From AAA164-E04 sp964342825 (GTDB lineage: Bacteria > Verrucomicrobiota > Verrucomicrobiia > Limisphaerales > AAA164-E04), in NCBI GenBank assembly GCA_964342825.1, contig CAYFHO010000004.1:83225-147224 (forward strand): a DNA stretch of 64,000 bases, written 5' to 3'. Shown in pieces: positions 36,883 through 45,350 of this stretch. Numbering within the stretch: the stretch's first letter is position 1; each line of letters starts with the position of its first letter. Position numbers and translations under genes: made by a program. The notes beneath the pieces are model-generated. The model ran no database searches. It was not told where the DNA came from and saw only the letters and a program-made list of their open reading frames with translations.

Positions 36883-37731
36883 TTGACTGAGCACAGCAAA
36901 TCGAGACTCGTACGGCACCAATTAAGCGAGAGCGGCTCATGGGATTACACCATTTCTAAAGTAGGCGATACATTTGAACTGAACTTTGGATGTGGCCTTC
37001 GATTTGAAATTGCCCCAGAAAATCCGATTGATCGAGCGGTAAATTGCCTCGAACCGGAAAATACGGTTCCAAACCAGCTTCAACTTCAAGACCATCTAAT
37101 TCAGAACCAAATCACCCCGATGATCAAGGCTTGGAAGGGGGCGATGGTTCTTCATGCGAGTGCTGTTACGATAAACGACCAATGCTGGGGCTTTGTAGGA
37201 AAATCAGGAGCAGGTAAGTCCACGATAGCCAAAAGACTTTCAGCCTCAAAAAATTTTAATCATTGGTGTGATGATTGGTTGGAGATTCAAGTTTCCGCAG
37301 GCGACATCAAAGCGGTGTATAATGAATTCACGACCCGTTTAGGATCTGAACATGCTGAGAAACTAGTCGCTAACCATATGATCCCACCCCTTTCGTTGAA
37401 GAAAGAAAGTGTTGGAAATAAGCTAATCATCGGGGAAAGAACATCGCAAAAAGTAAATACCAAGGTTAGTCTGGGTGTGATCTATGAGGTAGTCCCCCAC
37501 CCTTCATTTTCGAAAACGAAGATCCAAAGATTAACAGAATCCGAAGCTTTTTGCTGCTTAAGTAAACATCTATACAGGCTTGATACAACCAACAAGCAGC
37601 ACTTTCGCCGCGAATTTGAACAATTGACAAACTTGATAGCAAGCACTCCAGTCTATCGGCTGAATTACTCACATTCAATTCCTGGCTTGGCAAGTATTAC
37701 GGATCTTTTGTTGGAAAATTTCGAACACTAG
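36883..37731 (+). CDS. HprK-like kinase associated with the lasso cluster
   Basis: The protein (282 aa) begins with a TTG at 36883, four bases after the precursor-2 stop. It carries the HPr-kinase/PEPCK-like core: VLHASAV with His91, GFVGKSGAGKSTIAKRL as the Walker A loop (about 103-119), and WCDDWLEI with the acidic pair D130-D131. It lacks the N-terminal HprK regulatory domain. Homologous kinases in Firmicutes lasso clusters (for example that of paeninodin) phosphorylate a Ser of the precursor. Here neither precursor ends in Ser, but precursor 1 is rich in internal Ser. The substrate is an inference from position and family. Confidence 0.85.
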   Translation: MTEHSKSRLVRHQLSESGSWDYTISKVGDTFELNFGCGLRFEIAPENPIDRAVNCLEPENTVPNQLQLQDHLIQNQITPMIKAWKGAMVLHASAVTINDQCWGFVGKSGAGKSTIAKRLSASKNFNHWCDDWLEIQVSAGDIKAVYNEFTTRLGSEHAEKLVANHMIPPLSLKKESVGNKLIIGERTSQKVNTKVSLGVIYEVVPHPSFSKTKIQRLTESEAFCCLSKHLYRLDTTNKQHFRREFEQLTNLIASTPVYRLNYSHSIPGLASITDLLLENFEH

Positions 37732-37764
37732 GACCTCGACTAAGTCTCCCTGAAAACTAATAGA

Positions 37765-37792
37765 CAACTCAACTTTCCATAGTTGTGAGTTG
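37765..37792 (+). other. Hairpin before the first ABC transporter
   Basis: CAACTC-AAC and GTT-GT-GAGTTG can pair, with a two-base bulge, around the loop TTTCCATA. The structure lies between the kinase stop and the transporter ATG at 37832. It may be an mRNA structure that sets relative expression; there is no T tract. Confidence 0.3.
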
Positions 37793-37831
37793 GTTACGTT
37801 AACGTGTCGTCAGGCTTCGAGCCGGATTGAA

Positions 37832-39634
37832 ATGTCCAGATTCAATAATGCCAAGTTAAAATCAAGATTGAATGAACGCTGGTCGAACCTGCAATTAGCC
37901 TTCAGCATTTTTTGGAACAGTAATCCGGCAACAGCAAGTTGGGTTATCGCCCTGACGGTCATAGAAGGATTAACACCACTTGCTCTTGTATTTACTACAC
38001 AATTTGTTGTTACTACCTACAACAGCGGGGTATCCTTTAAAGAGTGGGTAAGCGGCCCGGCACTTGTCTTCTTTGGCATTCTCATTGCGAAGCATATCAT
38101 CAATTTAATTGGAAATTGGGTGCAAATTTATCACGAATCGAGTTTGAGTGATTACCTGGATTCTCGAATACAAGAGAAATCAGCTACTGCTGACATGATT
38201 GCTTTTGAATCACCCGATTTTCATGATCGCCTCTATCGGGCGGGGTTTGAATCAGAGGATCACGTTCTGGAAATTGTAGAAAAATTGGTTTTCTTGATTT
38301 CCGGTGGCACAACCCTCATCGGACTCTTTTGGGTTGTCAGTCAATTCGGATGGTGGCTTCCATTGCTCTTTTGTGCAGCATCCATACCAATTTTCGCGAC
38401 ACTTATTCTACAGGCTCATTCAAAGTATCAGTGGTCAAAATCAATGACTCAAACACAACGTGAAAGCCGATATTACAACTGGTTGCTGCTTGGGGATGAA
38501 GCTGCGGGAGAAATTAGGATATTTGGACTGAAAGATTATTTCCAAACCAAATACAAAAAACTTCGCAAGAAAGTATTAAAATCAAAATTAAAGTTACACC
38601 AAAGCCAATCCATAAAAACAAGTTTTGCGAATATTCTTTCAATGGGTCTCTTGGCCTTTGGGATGGTGATTATTCTTCAAAGATTTCAATCCGGGGACAT
38701 TTCGATGGGCGAAGCTGCCCTCTTTGCTCATTCCGCAATGCTGTGCCTCACTTCGGTAAAATCTATTGTTGGCGAGTCAGCAGGTCTCTACAGATCTGCC
38801 CTGTTTCTGACTGATCTGCACTTCATCCTTAAGTTGGAGCCTCAAATTACCAAACCATCCAATCCGGCCAGTTTAACCCAAATCAAAAATATGGGGATTG
38901 AATGCCGAAATGTCACTTTTACTTATCCAGACTCAACAAACCCGGCTCTGAATGGTATCAATCTGAATATTCCCGCACAAAAAATCACTTTGCTTTTTGG
39001 TGAAAATGGTTCAGGTAAATCCACATTATCTAAACTCATTTGCCGTTTTTTTGACCCGGATCATGGAACCATTACTTTAGGCGACGTTGATTTAAAACAA
39101 TTTGATCCCGAAAAATTAAGAAGCCAGATTGGTGTTATTTTTCAGGATCCAGTTAGATATTACTTTTCGGCCAAGGAAAACATAACGCTTGGCAATATCC
39201 ATGAGCAATTCTCTGAAAGTGCGTTTTCCAAAGCTACAGAGGACGCACAATTAGGACAAGTGCTTGATGATCTACCCGAAGCTGAAAGGACCAAACTTGG
39301 GCGATGGTTTGAGGACGGAACTCAACTAAGTTGCGGGCAATGGCAAAGGTTGGCTTTGGGCAGATTAACTTACTCAAACCGTCCTATCATGATATTGGAT
39401 GAGCCCACCAGTGCCATGGATCCGTGGACCGAAAAATTGTGGCTACAATCTCTTAAGAAAAGCGCTGAGGGAAAAACAGTCCTGATTATTACGCACCGAC
39501 TTTCGACCGCTCAAATCGCAGACCATGTCATAGTTTTAAAACACGGTAAGGTGGCTGAGAGCGGAACGGTTGAACATTTGAAAAAATCAAAAGGATATTT
39601 TGCTAGCATCGATCAAAATTCGAGCAGCACCTAA
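37832..39634 (+). CDS. ABC transporter, fused membrane and ATPase domains (lasso exporter candidate)
   Basis: From the ATG at 37832 the protein has 600 residues; the TTG at 37790 would add 14 less likely residues. A six-helix export-type membrane domain covers about 1-330. The ATPase domain (about 365-600) has LLFGENGSGKSTLSKL (Walker A), LRSQIGVIFQDPVRYYFSA (Q loop), LSCGQWQRLALGRL as signature (Cys replaces the usual Gly of LSGGQ), MILDEPTSAMDP (Walker B/Glu) and ITHRLSTA (switch His). It follows the precursors and kinase, the position of exporter D in lasso clusters, and therefore probably exports and gives immunity to the peptides. The substrate is inferred. Confidence 0.9.
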   Translation: MSRFNNAKLKSRLNERWSNLQLAFSIFWNSNPATASWVIALTVIEGLTPLALVFTTQFVVTTYNSGVSFKEWVSGPALVFFGILIAKHIINLIGNWVQIYHESSLSDYLDSRIQEKSATADMIAFESPDFHDRLYRAGFESEDHVLEIVEKLVFLISGGTTLIGLFWVVSQFGWWLPLLFCAASIPIFATLILQAHSKYQWSKSMTQTQRESRYYNWLLLGDEAAGEIRIFGLKDYFQTKYKKLRKKVLKSKLKLHQSQSIKTSFANILSMGLLAFGMVIILQRFQSGDISMGEAALFAHSAMLCLTSVKSIVGESAGLYRSALFLTDLHFILKLEPQITKPSNPASLTQIKNMGIECRNVTFTYPDSTNPALNGINLNIPAQKITLLFGENGSGKSTLSKLICRFFDPDHGTITLGDVDLKQFDPEKLRSQIGVIFQDPVRYYFSAKENITLGNIHEQFSESAFSKATEDAQLGQVLDDLPEAERTKLGRWFEDGTQLSCGQWQRLALGRLTYSNRPIMILDEPTSAMDPWTEKLWLQSLKKSAEGKTVLIITHRLSTAQIADHVIVLKHGKVAESGTVEHLKKSKGYFASIDQNSSST

Positions 39635-39643
39635 TATGAGCCT

Positions 39644-40792
39644 TCAACGACTGAAGTATTTTTTCACCCCGTTCACGATACGATCCTTGTGTTGAACGAG
39701 TATAGGATTATGGCCAACCGCTTCGTTAAGATAGCTTTTCGGGGGAATCATCCAGTGCAACAAATATTTAAACTTAAGCAACCACCCCGGCATCTCTTGC
39801 CATCTGGTCCATAAATCCGTCCATTTATTTCGTTTCGGCGACAAATATATCTCAGATGGTTCAAATTTTTCCTCAGATATCTTTGTCATTTTATCGAATA
39901 CAAAGTTCGGAATTGCTGAAGGAAAAACACCTTTAATTTCTTTTAAATTGCTCAATACGATTTTCGAAACTCTATTTTGGATCGAAAATTGAAGAAGTTT
40001 TTGCCAATCCTCATGAGTAAATTTTTCAATCAAAAAATGCAGATCCATCAGCCATGCAAATCTTCGATCAATAGAATGATGCCCTACCCTATGGAGACAA
40101 AGATAAATGAAGTGTTTAGCGGAGGCTGGAATTAAAAATGGAAAATTGGCATTCGAAATATGAACTGCGTCTTCGATTAATTCCTGATAAGTAAACACGT
40201 TCAACCTGGATCTGTTACTCAGCTTGAGGTGCAATTCTACATCGAGGGAACCAGGAATGTCATTGTCTGGTTGAAAAGCTTTTTCAAATGATAAATATCC
40301 CCAATTCAAACAGGCTTTTGAGTGATAACCAGATTGAAGCATCAAATTGACAGTCGTATCCCAGTTGTCGGATGAAATCAATAAATCAAGATCTTTATAG
40401 GTTCTCCAGTGAGGGCGAGGATAAACGGAATTACCAAGAGCAGGCCCTTTAAGCCAGATGGGAACAATACCAGCCGATTCCATCTGTAAGGCAAGGGATT
40501 CAATGACAGATTGTCGATAAGCGCAGGTTCCGGCGATCTGAAGCGCTTCGGTTCGTAAATCACCAAACCAACCGCATTCAAAGTTCACACTAATATTTCG
40601 CTCACGGATAAGATCATACAAGACAGATTGAATATTCATTTCCCTGACAGCTTTAAGAATGCCTTTTGCATTGGTGTCCTGAAAGAGGTCTAGATTTTCA
40701 TGGAACCAAAAACCAAAGATTTTCTCAAAGACATCATGATCGCTATCCCGCTCGGGCATCCAATATTCCTGTAATGGAGGAAATTTTATCAT
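39644..40792 (-). CDS. Nucleotidyltransferase family protein (NTP_transf_5)
   Basis: From the ATG at 40792 the protein has 382 residues (a GTG at 40819 would add nine). The family signature is IWLKGPALGNSVYPRPHWRT followed by YKDLDLLI, the nucleotidyltransferase motif with an Asp pair. LDVELHLKLSNR and HRVGHHSIDRRFAWLMDLHF are typical of the C-terminal region. This family appears repeatedly in RiPP and polysaccharide clusters, including Bacillales lasso clusters with kinases, as I recall; its reaction is not settled. It is the only minus-strand gene inside the locus, converging on the ABC transporter (9-base gap) and diverging from the PqqD gene. It might modify the precursor or the phosphorylated tail. 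Confidence 0.82.
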   Translation of the reverse strand: MIKFPPLQEYWMPERDSDHDVFEKIFGFWFHENLDLFQDTNAKGILKAVREMNIQSVLYDLIRERNISVNFECGWFGDLRTEALQIAGTCAYRQSVIESLALQMESAGIVPIWLKGPALGNSVYPRPHWRTYKDLDLLISSDNWDTTVNLMLQSGYHSKACLNWGYLSFEKAFQPDNDIPGSLDVELHLKLSNRSRLNVFTYQELIEDAVHISNANFPFLIPASAKHFIYLCLHRVGHHSIDRRFAWLMDLHFLIEKFTHEDWQKLLQFSIQNRVSKIVLSNLKEIKGVFPSAIPNFVFDKMTKISEEKFEPSEIYLSPKRNKWTDLWTRWQEMPGWLLKFKYLLHWMIPPKSYLNEAVGHNPILVQHKDRIVNGVKKYFSR

Positions 40793-40835
40793 TAAAATCG
40801 CTAAAAATTTGAGTTCCACCCAACAAGGTAGATCT

Positions 40836-40841
40836 TAAAAT
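40836..40841 (+). promoter_or_regulatory. Candidate -10 element for the B1-B2-C genes
   Basis: The intergenic gap between the divergent nucleotidyltransferase and PqqD genes contains TAAAAT, a good -10-like hexamer 51 bases before the PqqD ATG. The upstream -35 region (near TTCCAC) is poor. This gap must hold a promoter for the B1-B2-C operon if the antisense gene interrupts transcription. Confidence 0.25.
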
Positions 40842-40891
40842 ACCAGTAGCACCTGAATTCAACACATCACCCCTATTTTGAGATTCCAGAG

Positions 40892-41221
40892 ATGAATACT
40901 CCTGTCGATCCTTTCCACATGGATAAAACCAAAAAACTGAAGATATCAGATCAAATCATGTTTCGTGAGTTGGAGGATGAGTCCGTGCTGCTGAATCTGC
41001 ATGACGAATCTTATTACACTTTAAACTCATCTGGAACCTTTATTTGGAACTTGCTTGAGCGAGCTGATACGATCGAAGACGCTTATCAATCCTTCAAAAC
41101 ACATTATAAACTTCCTGAAGATCAAGCAGCTCTCGATTTTAATGAACTTATCAAGGAGCTTTTAGAGAAAAAGTTTTGTGAGCTAGAATCGTTGGATATG
41201 GATGATGGCGGAAAACAGTGA
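40892..41221 (+). CDS. Lasso peptide RRE protein B1 (PqqD-like)
   Basis: The 109-residue protein is a PqqD-like RiPP recognition element. LKISDQIMFRELEDESVLLN forms the three-stranded sheet region, followed by LHDESYYTLNSSGTFIWNLL and a helical C-terminus (YQSFKTHYKLPEDQAALDFN). In lasso synthesis B1 binds the YxxPxL leader segment and presents it to B2. It overlaps the B2 gene by 20 bases, and the order B1-B2-C is standard. A few residues upstream of the core domain could be trimmed by using M10. Confidence 0.92.
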   Translation: MNTPVDPFHMDKTKKLKISDQIMFRELEDESVLLNLHDESYYTLNSSGTFIWNLLERADTIEDAYQSFKTHYKLPEDQAALDFNELIKELLEKKFCELESLDMDDGGKQ

Positions 41222-41648
41222 TAATTTTCGTTGGAGTCATTTTGTAATCGCCTGGATTCTTTTGCCTGTTGTTGCAACTTCCATAAAATTCAAAGGATTT
41301 GTATGGACTTGCGAAAGATTGTTAAGAGATCCCTTTAAGGAACTCCCAAAAACAATGCAACCCCGCACCCTGAAAGAGATCGAAGACGCCAAATGTATTC
41401 ATGGATCCGTACTCAGGGCTGGACGATATTGGCCACATAAAAAAAATAACTGCCTTCAGCGAGCTACTTTAGCCTGTTTCTTTGTAAGACTAAAACAGAT
41501 TCCCTGTCGTATACGACTTGGAGTTAACGGAGATGATCCTGCAGATATGTCCTTTGCACACGCCTGGATTGAAGTGAACGGAAACCCAATCGGAGAATCG
41601 AAAGGTGCGATGAATAATTTCCAGCCATTTGTTTCCGAACGAGAATAG
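41202..41648 (+). CDS. Lasso peptide leader peptidase B2 (transglutaminase-like)
   Basis: The 148-residue protein matches the transglut_core3 family of lasso leader peptidases. The nucleophile is Cys84 in KKNNCLQRATLACFFVRL, followed by GVNGDDPADMSFAHAWIEVN with His120. Glu132 is at the place where I expect the third acidic residue, but this assignment is less sure. A hydrophobic segment lies at about 14-30. B2 cleaves the precursor after the leader's Thr-x. It overlaps B1 by 20 bases and is followed by C after one base. Confidence 0.92.
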   Translation: MMAENSDNFRWSHFVIAWILLPVVATSIKFKGFVWTCERLLRDPFKELPKTMQPRTLKEIEDAKCIHGSVLRAGRYWPHKKNNCLQRATLACFFVRLKQIPCRIRLGVNGDDPADMSFAHAWIEVNGNPIGESKGAMNNFQPFVSERE

Positions 41649-41649
41649 G

Positions 41650-43506
41650 ATGAAAACTCTATTAGGATCTGTCGCGCATGAAATTGATTCAATTATCTAT
41701 CAAAATGTCAGTCTTTCACTTGGTGAGGATCGCTTTATCAACAGAAAGCCTGGGGGTATTTTATCGTCAAATTACCCGATCCTCGAAAGAGGTGATTATT
41801 GCATCACTGGAATCATTGATTGGTTTACTACCGATTTCACTGTTGGTGCCTCTAAAAAAGAAAACTCTGAATTCTTAGACACTTTTTTAAATTGCTGGAT
41901 CCATGAGAGGACTTCTTTACTTAAAAAAATTGACGGTGAATTTGCGGTCATCATTTGGGCCTTTAAATCACAAGAGATTTGGCTGATTCGAGATATTTTT
42001 GGAACTCAACCTCTTCATTATTTTAGAGATGATCGAGATTTAGCATTTGCTACTAATGCTAGACCTTTATGGACTATCCCCCCTACTCCACCCAAAATCA
42101 ATGAGGATAGAATTCTGGATTTTATCGTTGATGATCTCGAACACGTGGATCAGGTATCGACCTTTAAAAAAGGAATATTCAAAATTCCCTCAGGGTCTAT
42201 CGCACATTGGAAAAGGGGGAAACAAATAATCGAGCAGTATTGGAATCCAATCATAGATAGTTGCAACACGGAAATATCAGAGAATCAGGTTCTAGGTAAA
42301 TTTCAGCATTATTTATCAGAGTCATTGAGCAAACGACTAGCCACAGACAAACCTTGTGGCCTGACTTTAAGCGGTGGGTTGGATTCCAACACAATTATGG
42401 CTTGCTGGTATTCCTCACAAAGCCAGGAAAGACATGAAAATCTCCACCTGTTTTCACTAATCCCCGAAACAAATAATCGACAGGACCCGGAAAGCCAGAT
42501 GTTATTAAATTTAGATGGCATACCGGCAAAAGCTCCCCGCCATTGGATCACTCCAAGCGAAGCATTAAATTTGGTAGGCCCCGCCGAAGATTTTATGCAT
42601 GCATTAGAGGATCCATTTGCTATTCATTCCCTATCAGGTCCTACCCCTTGTTATAAAAAAGCGGCTAAAATGGGAATAAACTGGGTCATGGATGGAATCG
42701 ATGGCGATATGGTTGCAGGTATTCCTTCAAAATATTGGCGTTTTCTTTGGCGTGAAAAAAATTATTTTTCAGCAATCTCTGAATGCTTAATGCATCATCA
42801 TTATGAAGAAGAATCAATCATCGCAGCTTTCCTCGAAAGCTCAAGAATGATTCTTAGCGGACTTTTACCATATCTATACAGTCAGGAGAAAAATATTAAT
42901 AAATCTGAATTATCTATCAGACACGAAGCTGATCAATTAATTGATGAACTTTCGCTGTGTACTGACAAATTCAATGCAAACCGAGTCATCCACCGAATTA
43001 AATGCCTGAAGCAGAATCATCACCCAACAAAACCAAAATCTATCGAAGAATCAATTACAAATGGCTTAAAATCCCCTATGCTGGGTGTAGCTGTTGATCG
43101 ATACCACATGGCAGGAAGAGCATGTGGATTAAATGCAACCCATCCATTATTGGATCGTAAATTTATTGAATTTTTACTTTCACTTAACTGGAACAACCGG
43201 GCTTACAAAGGAGAACCAAAATATTTATTCAGACAATACTTGCGTAAAAAGGGATTGAAAAGAATAGCTGAACAACCTGAGTTAGGGCATGTAGGCCCCT
43301 GGTTTACCAAAGCTTTTTTGGACGATTATAAAAAACGATATCCTCATCCTAAGCCTGAAGCACTCGATGCTCTATCTCCTTTTGTGAAAATATCGAGTTA
43401 TCAAAATGCATATAACAAAATTGTTAAGGATAAAGAGGCTGATGATACTGAAAGCTATGTATGGAGCCTAACCATGATGGCAGAATGGTTATTAAAAAAT
43501 ACATAA
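41650..43506 (+). CDS. Lasso peptide cyclase C (asparagine-synthetase-like)
   Basis: I choose the ATG at 41650 (618 aa), one base after the B2 stop, over a TTG at 41629. The N-terminal half resembles the glutaminase-like fold of asparagine synthetase, with IDGEFAVIIWAFKSQEIWLI and RDIFGTQPLHYF, but lacks the catalytic N-terminal Cys. The C-terminal half has the ATP-pyrophosphatase loop LTLSGGLDSNTIMA (SGGLDS at 241-246), and DGIDGDMVAG, which carries the next conserved acidic pair. In lasso clusters this enzyme adenylates the Glu8/Asp8 side chain and forms the macrolactam with Gly1. Linkage to B1 and B2 makes the call strong. Confidence 0.93.
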   Translation: MKTLLGSVAHEIDSIIYQNVSLSLGEDRFINRKPGGILSSNYPILERGDYCITGIIDWFTTDFTVGASKKENSEFLDTFLNCWIHERTSLLKKIDGEFAVIIWAFKSQEIWLIRDIFGTQPLHYFRDDRDLAFATNARPLWTIPPTPPKINEDRILDFIVDDLEHVDQVSTFKKGIFKIPSGSIAHWKRGKQIIEQYWNPIIDSCNTEISENQVLGKFQHYLSESLSKRLATDKPCGLTLSGGLDSNTIMACWYSSQSQERHENLHLFSLIPETNNRQDPESQMLLNLDGIPAKAPRHWITPSEALNLVGPAEDFMHALEDPFAIHSLSGPTPCYKKAAKMGINWVMDGIDGDMVAGIPSKYWRFLWREKNYFSAISECLMHHHYEEESIIAAFLESSRMILSGLLPYLYSQEKNINKSELSIRHEADQLIDELSLCTDKFNANRVIHRIKCLKQNHHPTKPKSIEESITNGLKSPMLGVAVDRYHMAGRACGLNATHPLLDRKFIEFLLSLNWNNRAYKGEPKYLFRQYLRKKGLKRIAEQPELGHVGPWFTKAFLDDYKKRYPHPKPEALDALSPFVKISSYQNAYNKIVKDKEADDTESYVWSLTMMAEWLLKNT

Positions 43507-43538
43507 TCTAAAGGAACATACTCTTGTTCAATTAAATA

Positions 43539-45326
43539 ATGATTGGTTCCTTCCTTAAATTATTAAAGGTATATAGAAATACATTGGGTTCCAAAGTATT
43601 TCTTCTGGCCGCTCTCATGCCTTTTGCAGCACTATCAGAAAGCATTGGCATTGCTTTATTTCTTCCTTTACTTGGAAAATTAACAGGTAGGGAATCGGAA
43701 ATCGAAGCGAGATCATCTTCGATGTCAAAAATTTTTGACAATCTTCCAATACCTGAATCAATCACTTCTATGTTGCTTTTAATAGGGTTGATATTTGCTT
43801 TAAAAGCTATATTAAAATTTTTCATTCACACCCTAAGTGGCCATTTTGAATCTAATTTAAGCTATTTACTCCGAATGGATGCGCTCAATGGATGGTCGCG
43901 AATGAAAAATACTGCTTTTAATAAGAGAAATACAGGACACTACGTAAGTGTCTTCGAGGCACAAATCACTCGTTTTGTGCATACATTTATCATTTCATCA
44001 AAAATTTTAACTCAATCAACCACCCTTATAGCGCTAGTAATTTTTTCAACTTTGATGGACTGGCGCTTTGCTGCACTTGCGGTCGTCCTTGGTGGCGGTG
44101 TGATGACCATGATGAATAACCTAAACCATATTATTCATCAAACTTCCCGTAAGTTTGCTCAAATTCAAATGGTCATGAGCAAACACCTTATCCACTTACT
44201 GCAATCGATGAAATACCTGATGGCAACAAACCAAACGAAAGTTATAGGCAATCAAGTCATGGAGTCGTGCTTGAATTTAAAAATATCCGCATTTAAGATA
44301 TTTGTAGCGAAGGGATTTACCGAATCTGTTAGAGAACCAATATCAATTTTTTTAATCCTGACTTTGATTGGTATTCAAGCGTTAATTTTTCAACAACCTT
44401 TCGAACAAACATTGGTGTCACTTTTGTTATTAGACCGAGTAACCAAAACATTGCTTGTACTTCAAAGTAGCACTCAAACACTGGCAGAGCTTGCCGGTTC
44501 TGTTGAAGCTGTTCATAGTGAGATAGAGTTCGCTAAGAAAAATTTTGAATTAAATGGCAACAAACAACTCGCCAACTTTTCCGATAAAATTGAATTTCGA
44601 AATGTCAGTTTTGCTTACGACGGATGTGATGACTATGTTTTGCAAAATATAAATATTACAATACCCAAAAATAAAACCGTGGCGCTTGTAGGTCAATCAG
44701 GAGCGGGAAAATCAACCGCAGCCATTATGCTTCCTCTTTTGATACGTCCGAGTTCAGGTGAATTGTTGATTGATGGAATCAATTCAACTAATCTGGATTT
44801 GACGGGATGGCGAAATCAAATTGGATACGTAAGTCAAGAATTGATAGTTTTTGATGATACCATTGCTACCAACATCTGCCTGGACAAGGAAGGATTCAAA
44901 ACCAATTCTGAAATACAAAACCGAGTTTTTTCTGCTGCCAAACAAGCTTTTGCTCAAGAATTCATAGAAGATCTGCCTGATAAATACGACACCGTAGTAG
45001 GCGATCGTGGGCTAAGACTTTCAGGAGGTCAAAAACAACGCTTATTTATTGCCAGAGAACTTTACAGACAACCTTCAATCCTCATTTTAGATGAAGCAAC
45101 AAGTGCCTTGGATGGCGGATCAGAACGTGCCATACAAACAAGTATCGAAGAACTACATGGAACAGTTACTGTACTCGTTATTGCACATAGACTTGCTACT
45201 ATAAAAAATGCTGATTTAATTTATGTAATGGACCATGGAAAAGTAATTGAACATGGCACATATCAGGACTTAGTGTCTCAAGATAATTCAAAATTTGAAG
45301 AAATGATTAAAATTCAAACTCTATAA
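43539..45326 (+). CDS. ABC transporter, fused membrane and ATPase domains (second; PglK-like or lasso exporter)
   Basis: The protein (595 aa) has a six-helix membrane domain (about 1-330) opening LLAALMPFAALSESIGIALF, and an ATPase domain (about 350-595). Motifs are VALVGQSGAGKSTAAIML (Walker A), QNRVFSAAKQAFAQEFIEDL before LRLSGGQKQRLFIAREL (canonical signature) and ILILDEATSALDGGSE (Walker B). The N-terminus resembles lipid-linked oligosaccharide flippases such as PglK as well as peptide exporters. It follows the cyclase and precedes pseB, so it may serve either the lasso peptides or the polysaccharide; no Wzx is seen elsewhere in the window. Confidence 0.88.
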   Translation: MIGSFLKLLKVYRNTLGSKVFLLAALMPFAALSESIGIALFLPLLGKLTGRESEIEARSSSMSKIFDNLPIPESITSMLLLIGLIFALKAILKFFIHTLSGHFESNLSYLLRMDALNGWSRMKNTAFNKRNTGHYVSVFEAQITRFVHTFIISSKILTQSTTLIALVIFSTLMDWRFAALAVVLGGGVMTMMNNLNHIIHQTSRKFAQIQMVMSKHLIHLLQSMKYLMATNQTKVIGNQVMESCLNLKISAFKIFVAKGFTESVREPISIFLILTLIGIQALIFQQPFEQTLVSLLLLDRVTKTLLVLQSSTQTLAELAGSVEAVHSEIEFAKKNFELNGNKQLANFSDKIEFRNVSFAYDGCDDYVLQNINITIPKNKTVALVGQSGAGKSTAAIMLPLLIRPSSGELLIDGINSTNLDLTGWRNQIGYVSQELIVFDDTIATNICLDKEGFKTNSEIQNRVFSAAKQAFAQEFIEDLPDKYDTVVGDRGLRLSGGQKQRLFIARELYRQPSILILDEATSALDGGSERAIQTSIEELHGTVTVLVIAHRLATIKNADLIYVMDHGKVIEHGTYQDLVSQDNSKFEEMIKIQTL

Positions 45327-45350
45327 ATTCACCAACATTTCTGATTATAT

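Noticed and set aside
36652..36921. Minus-strand open frame of 89 codons across both lasso precursors
   Set aside because: It is antisense to the leader and core codons that are conserved between the two precursors and has no recognisable motif, so it is a shadow frame.
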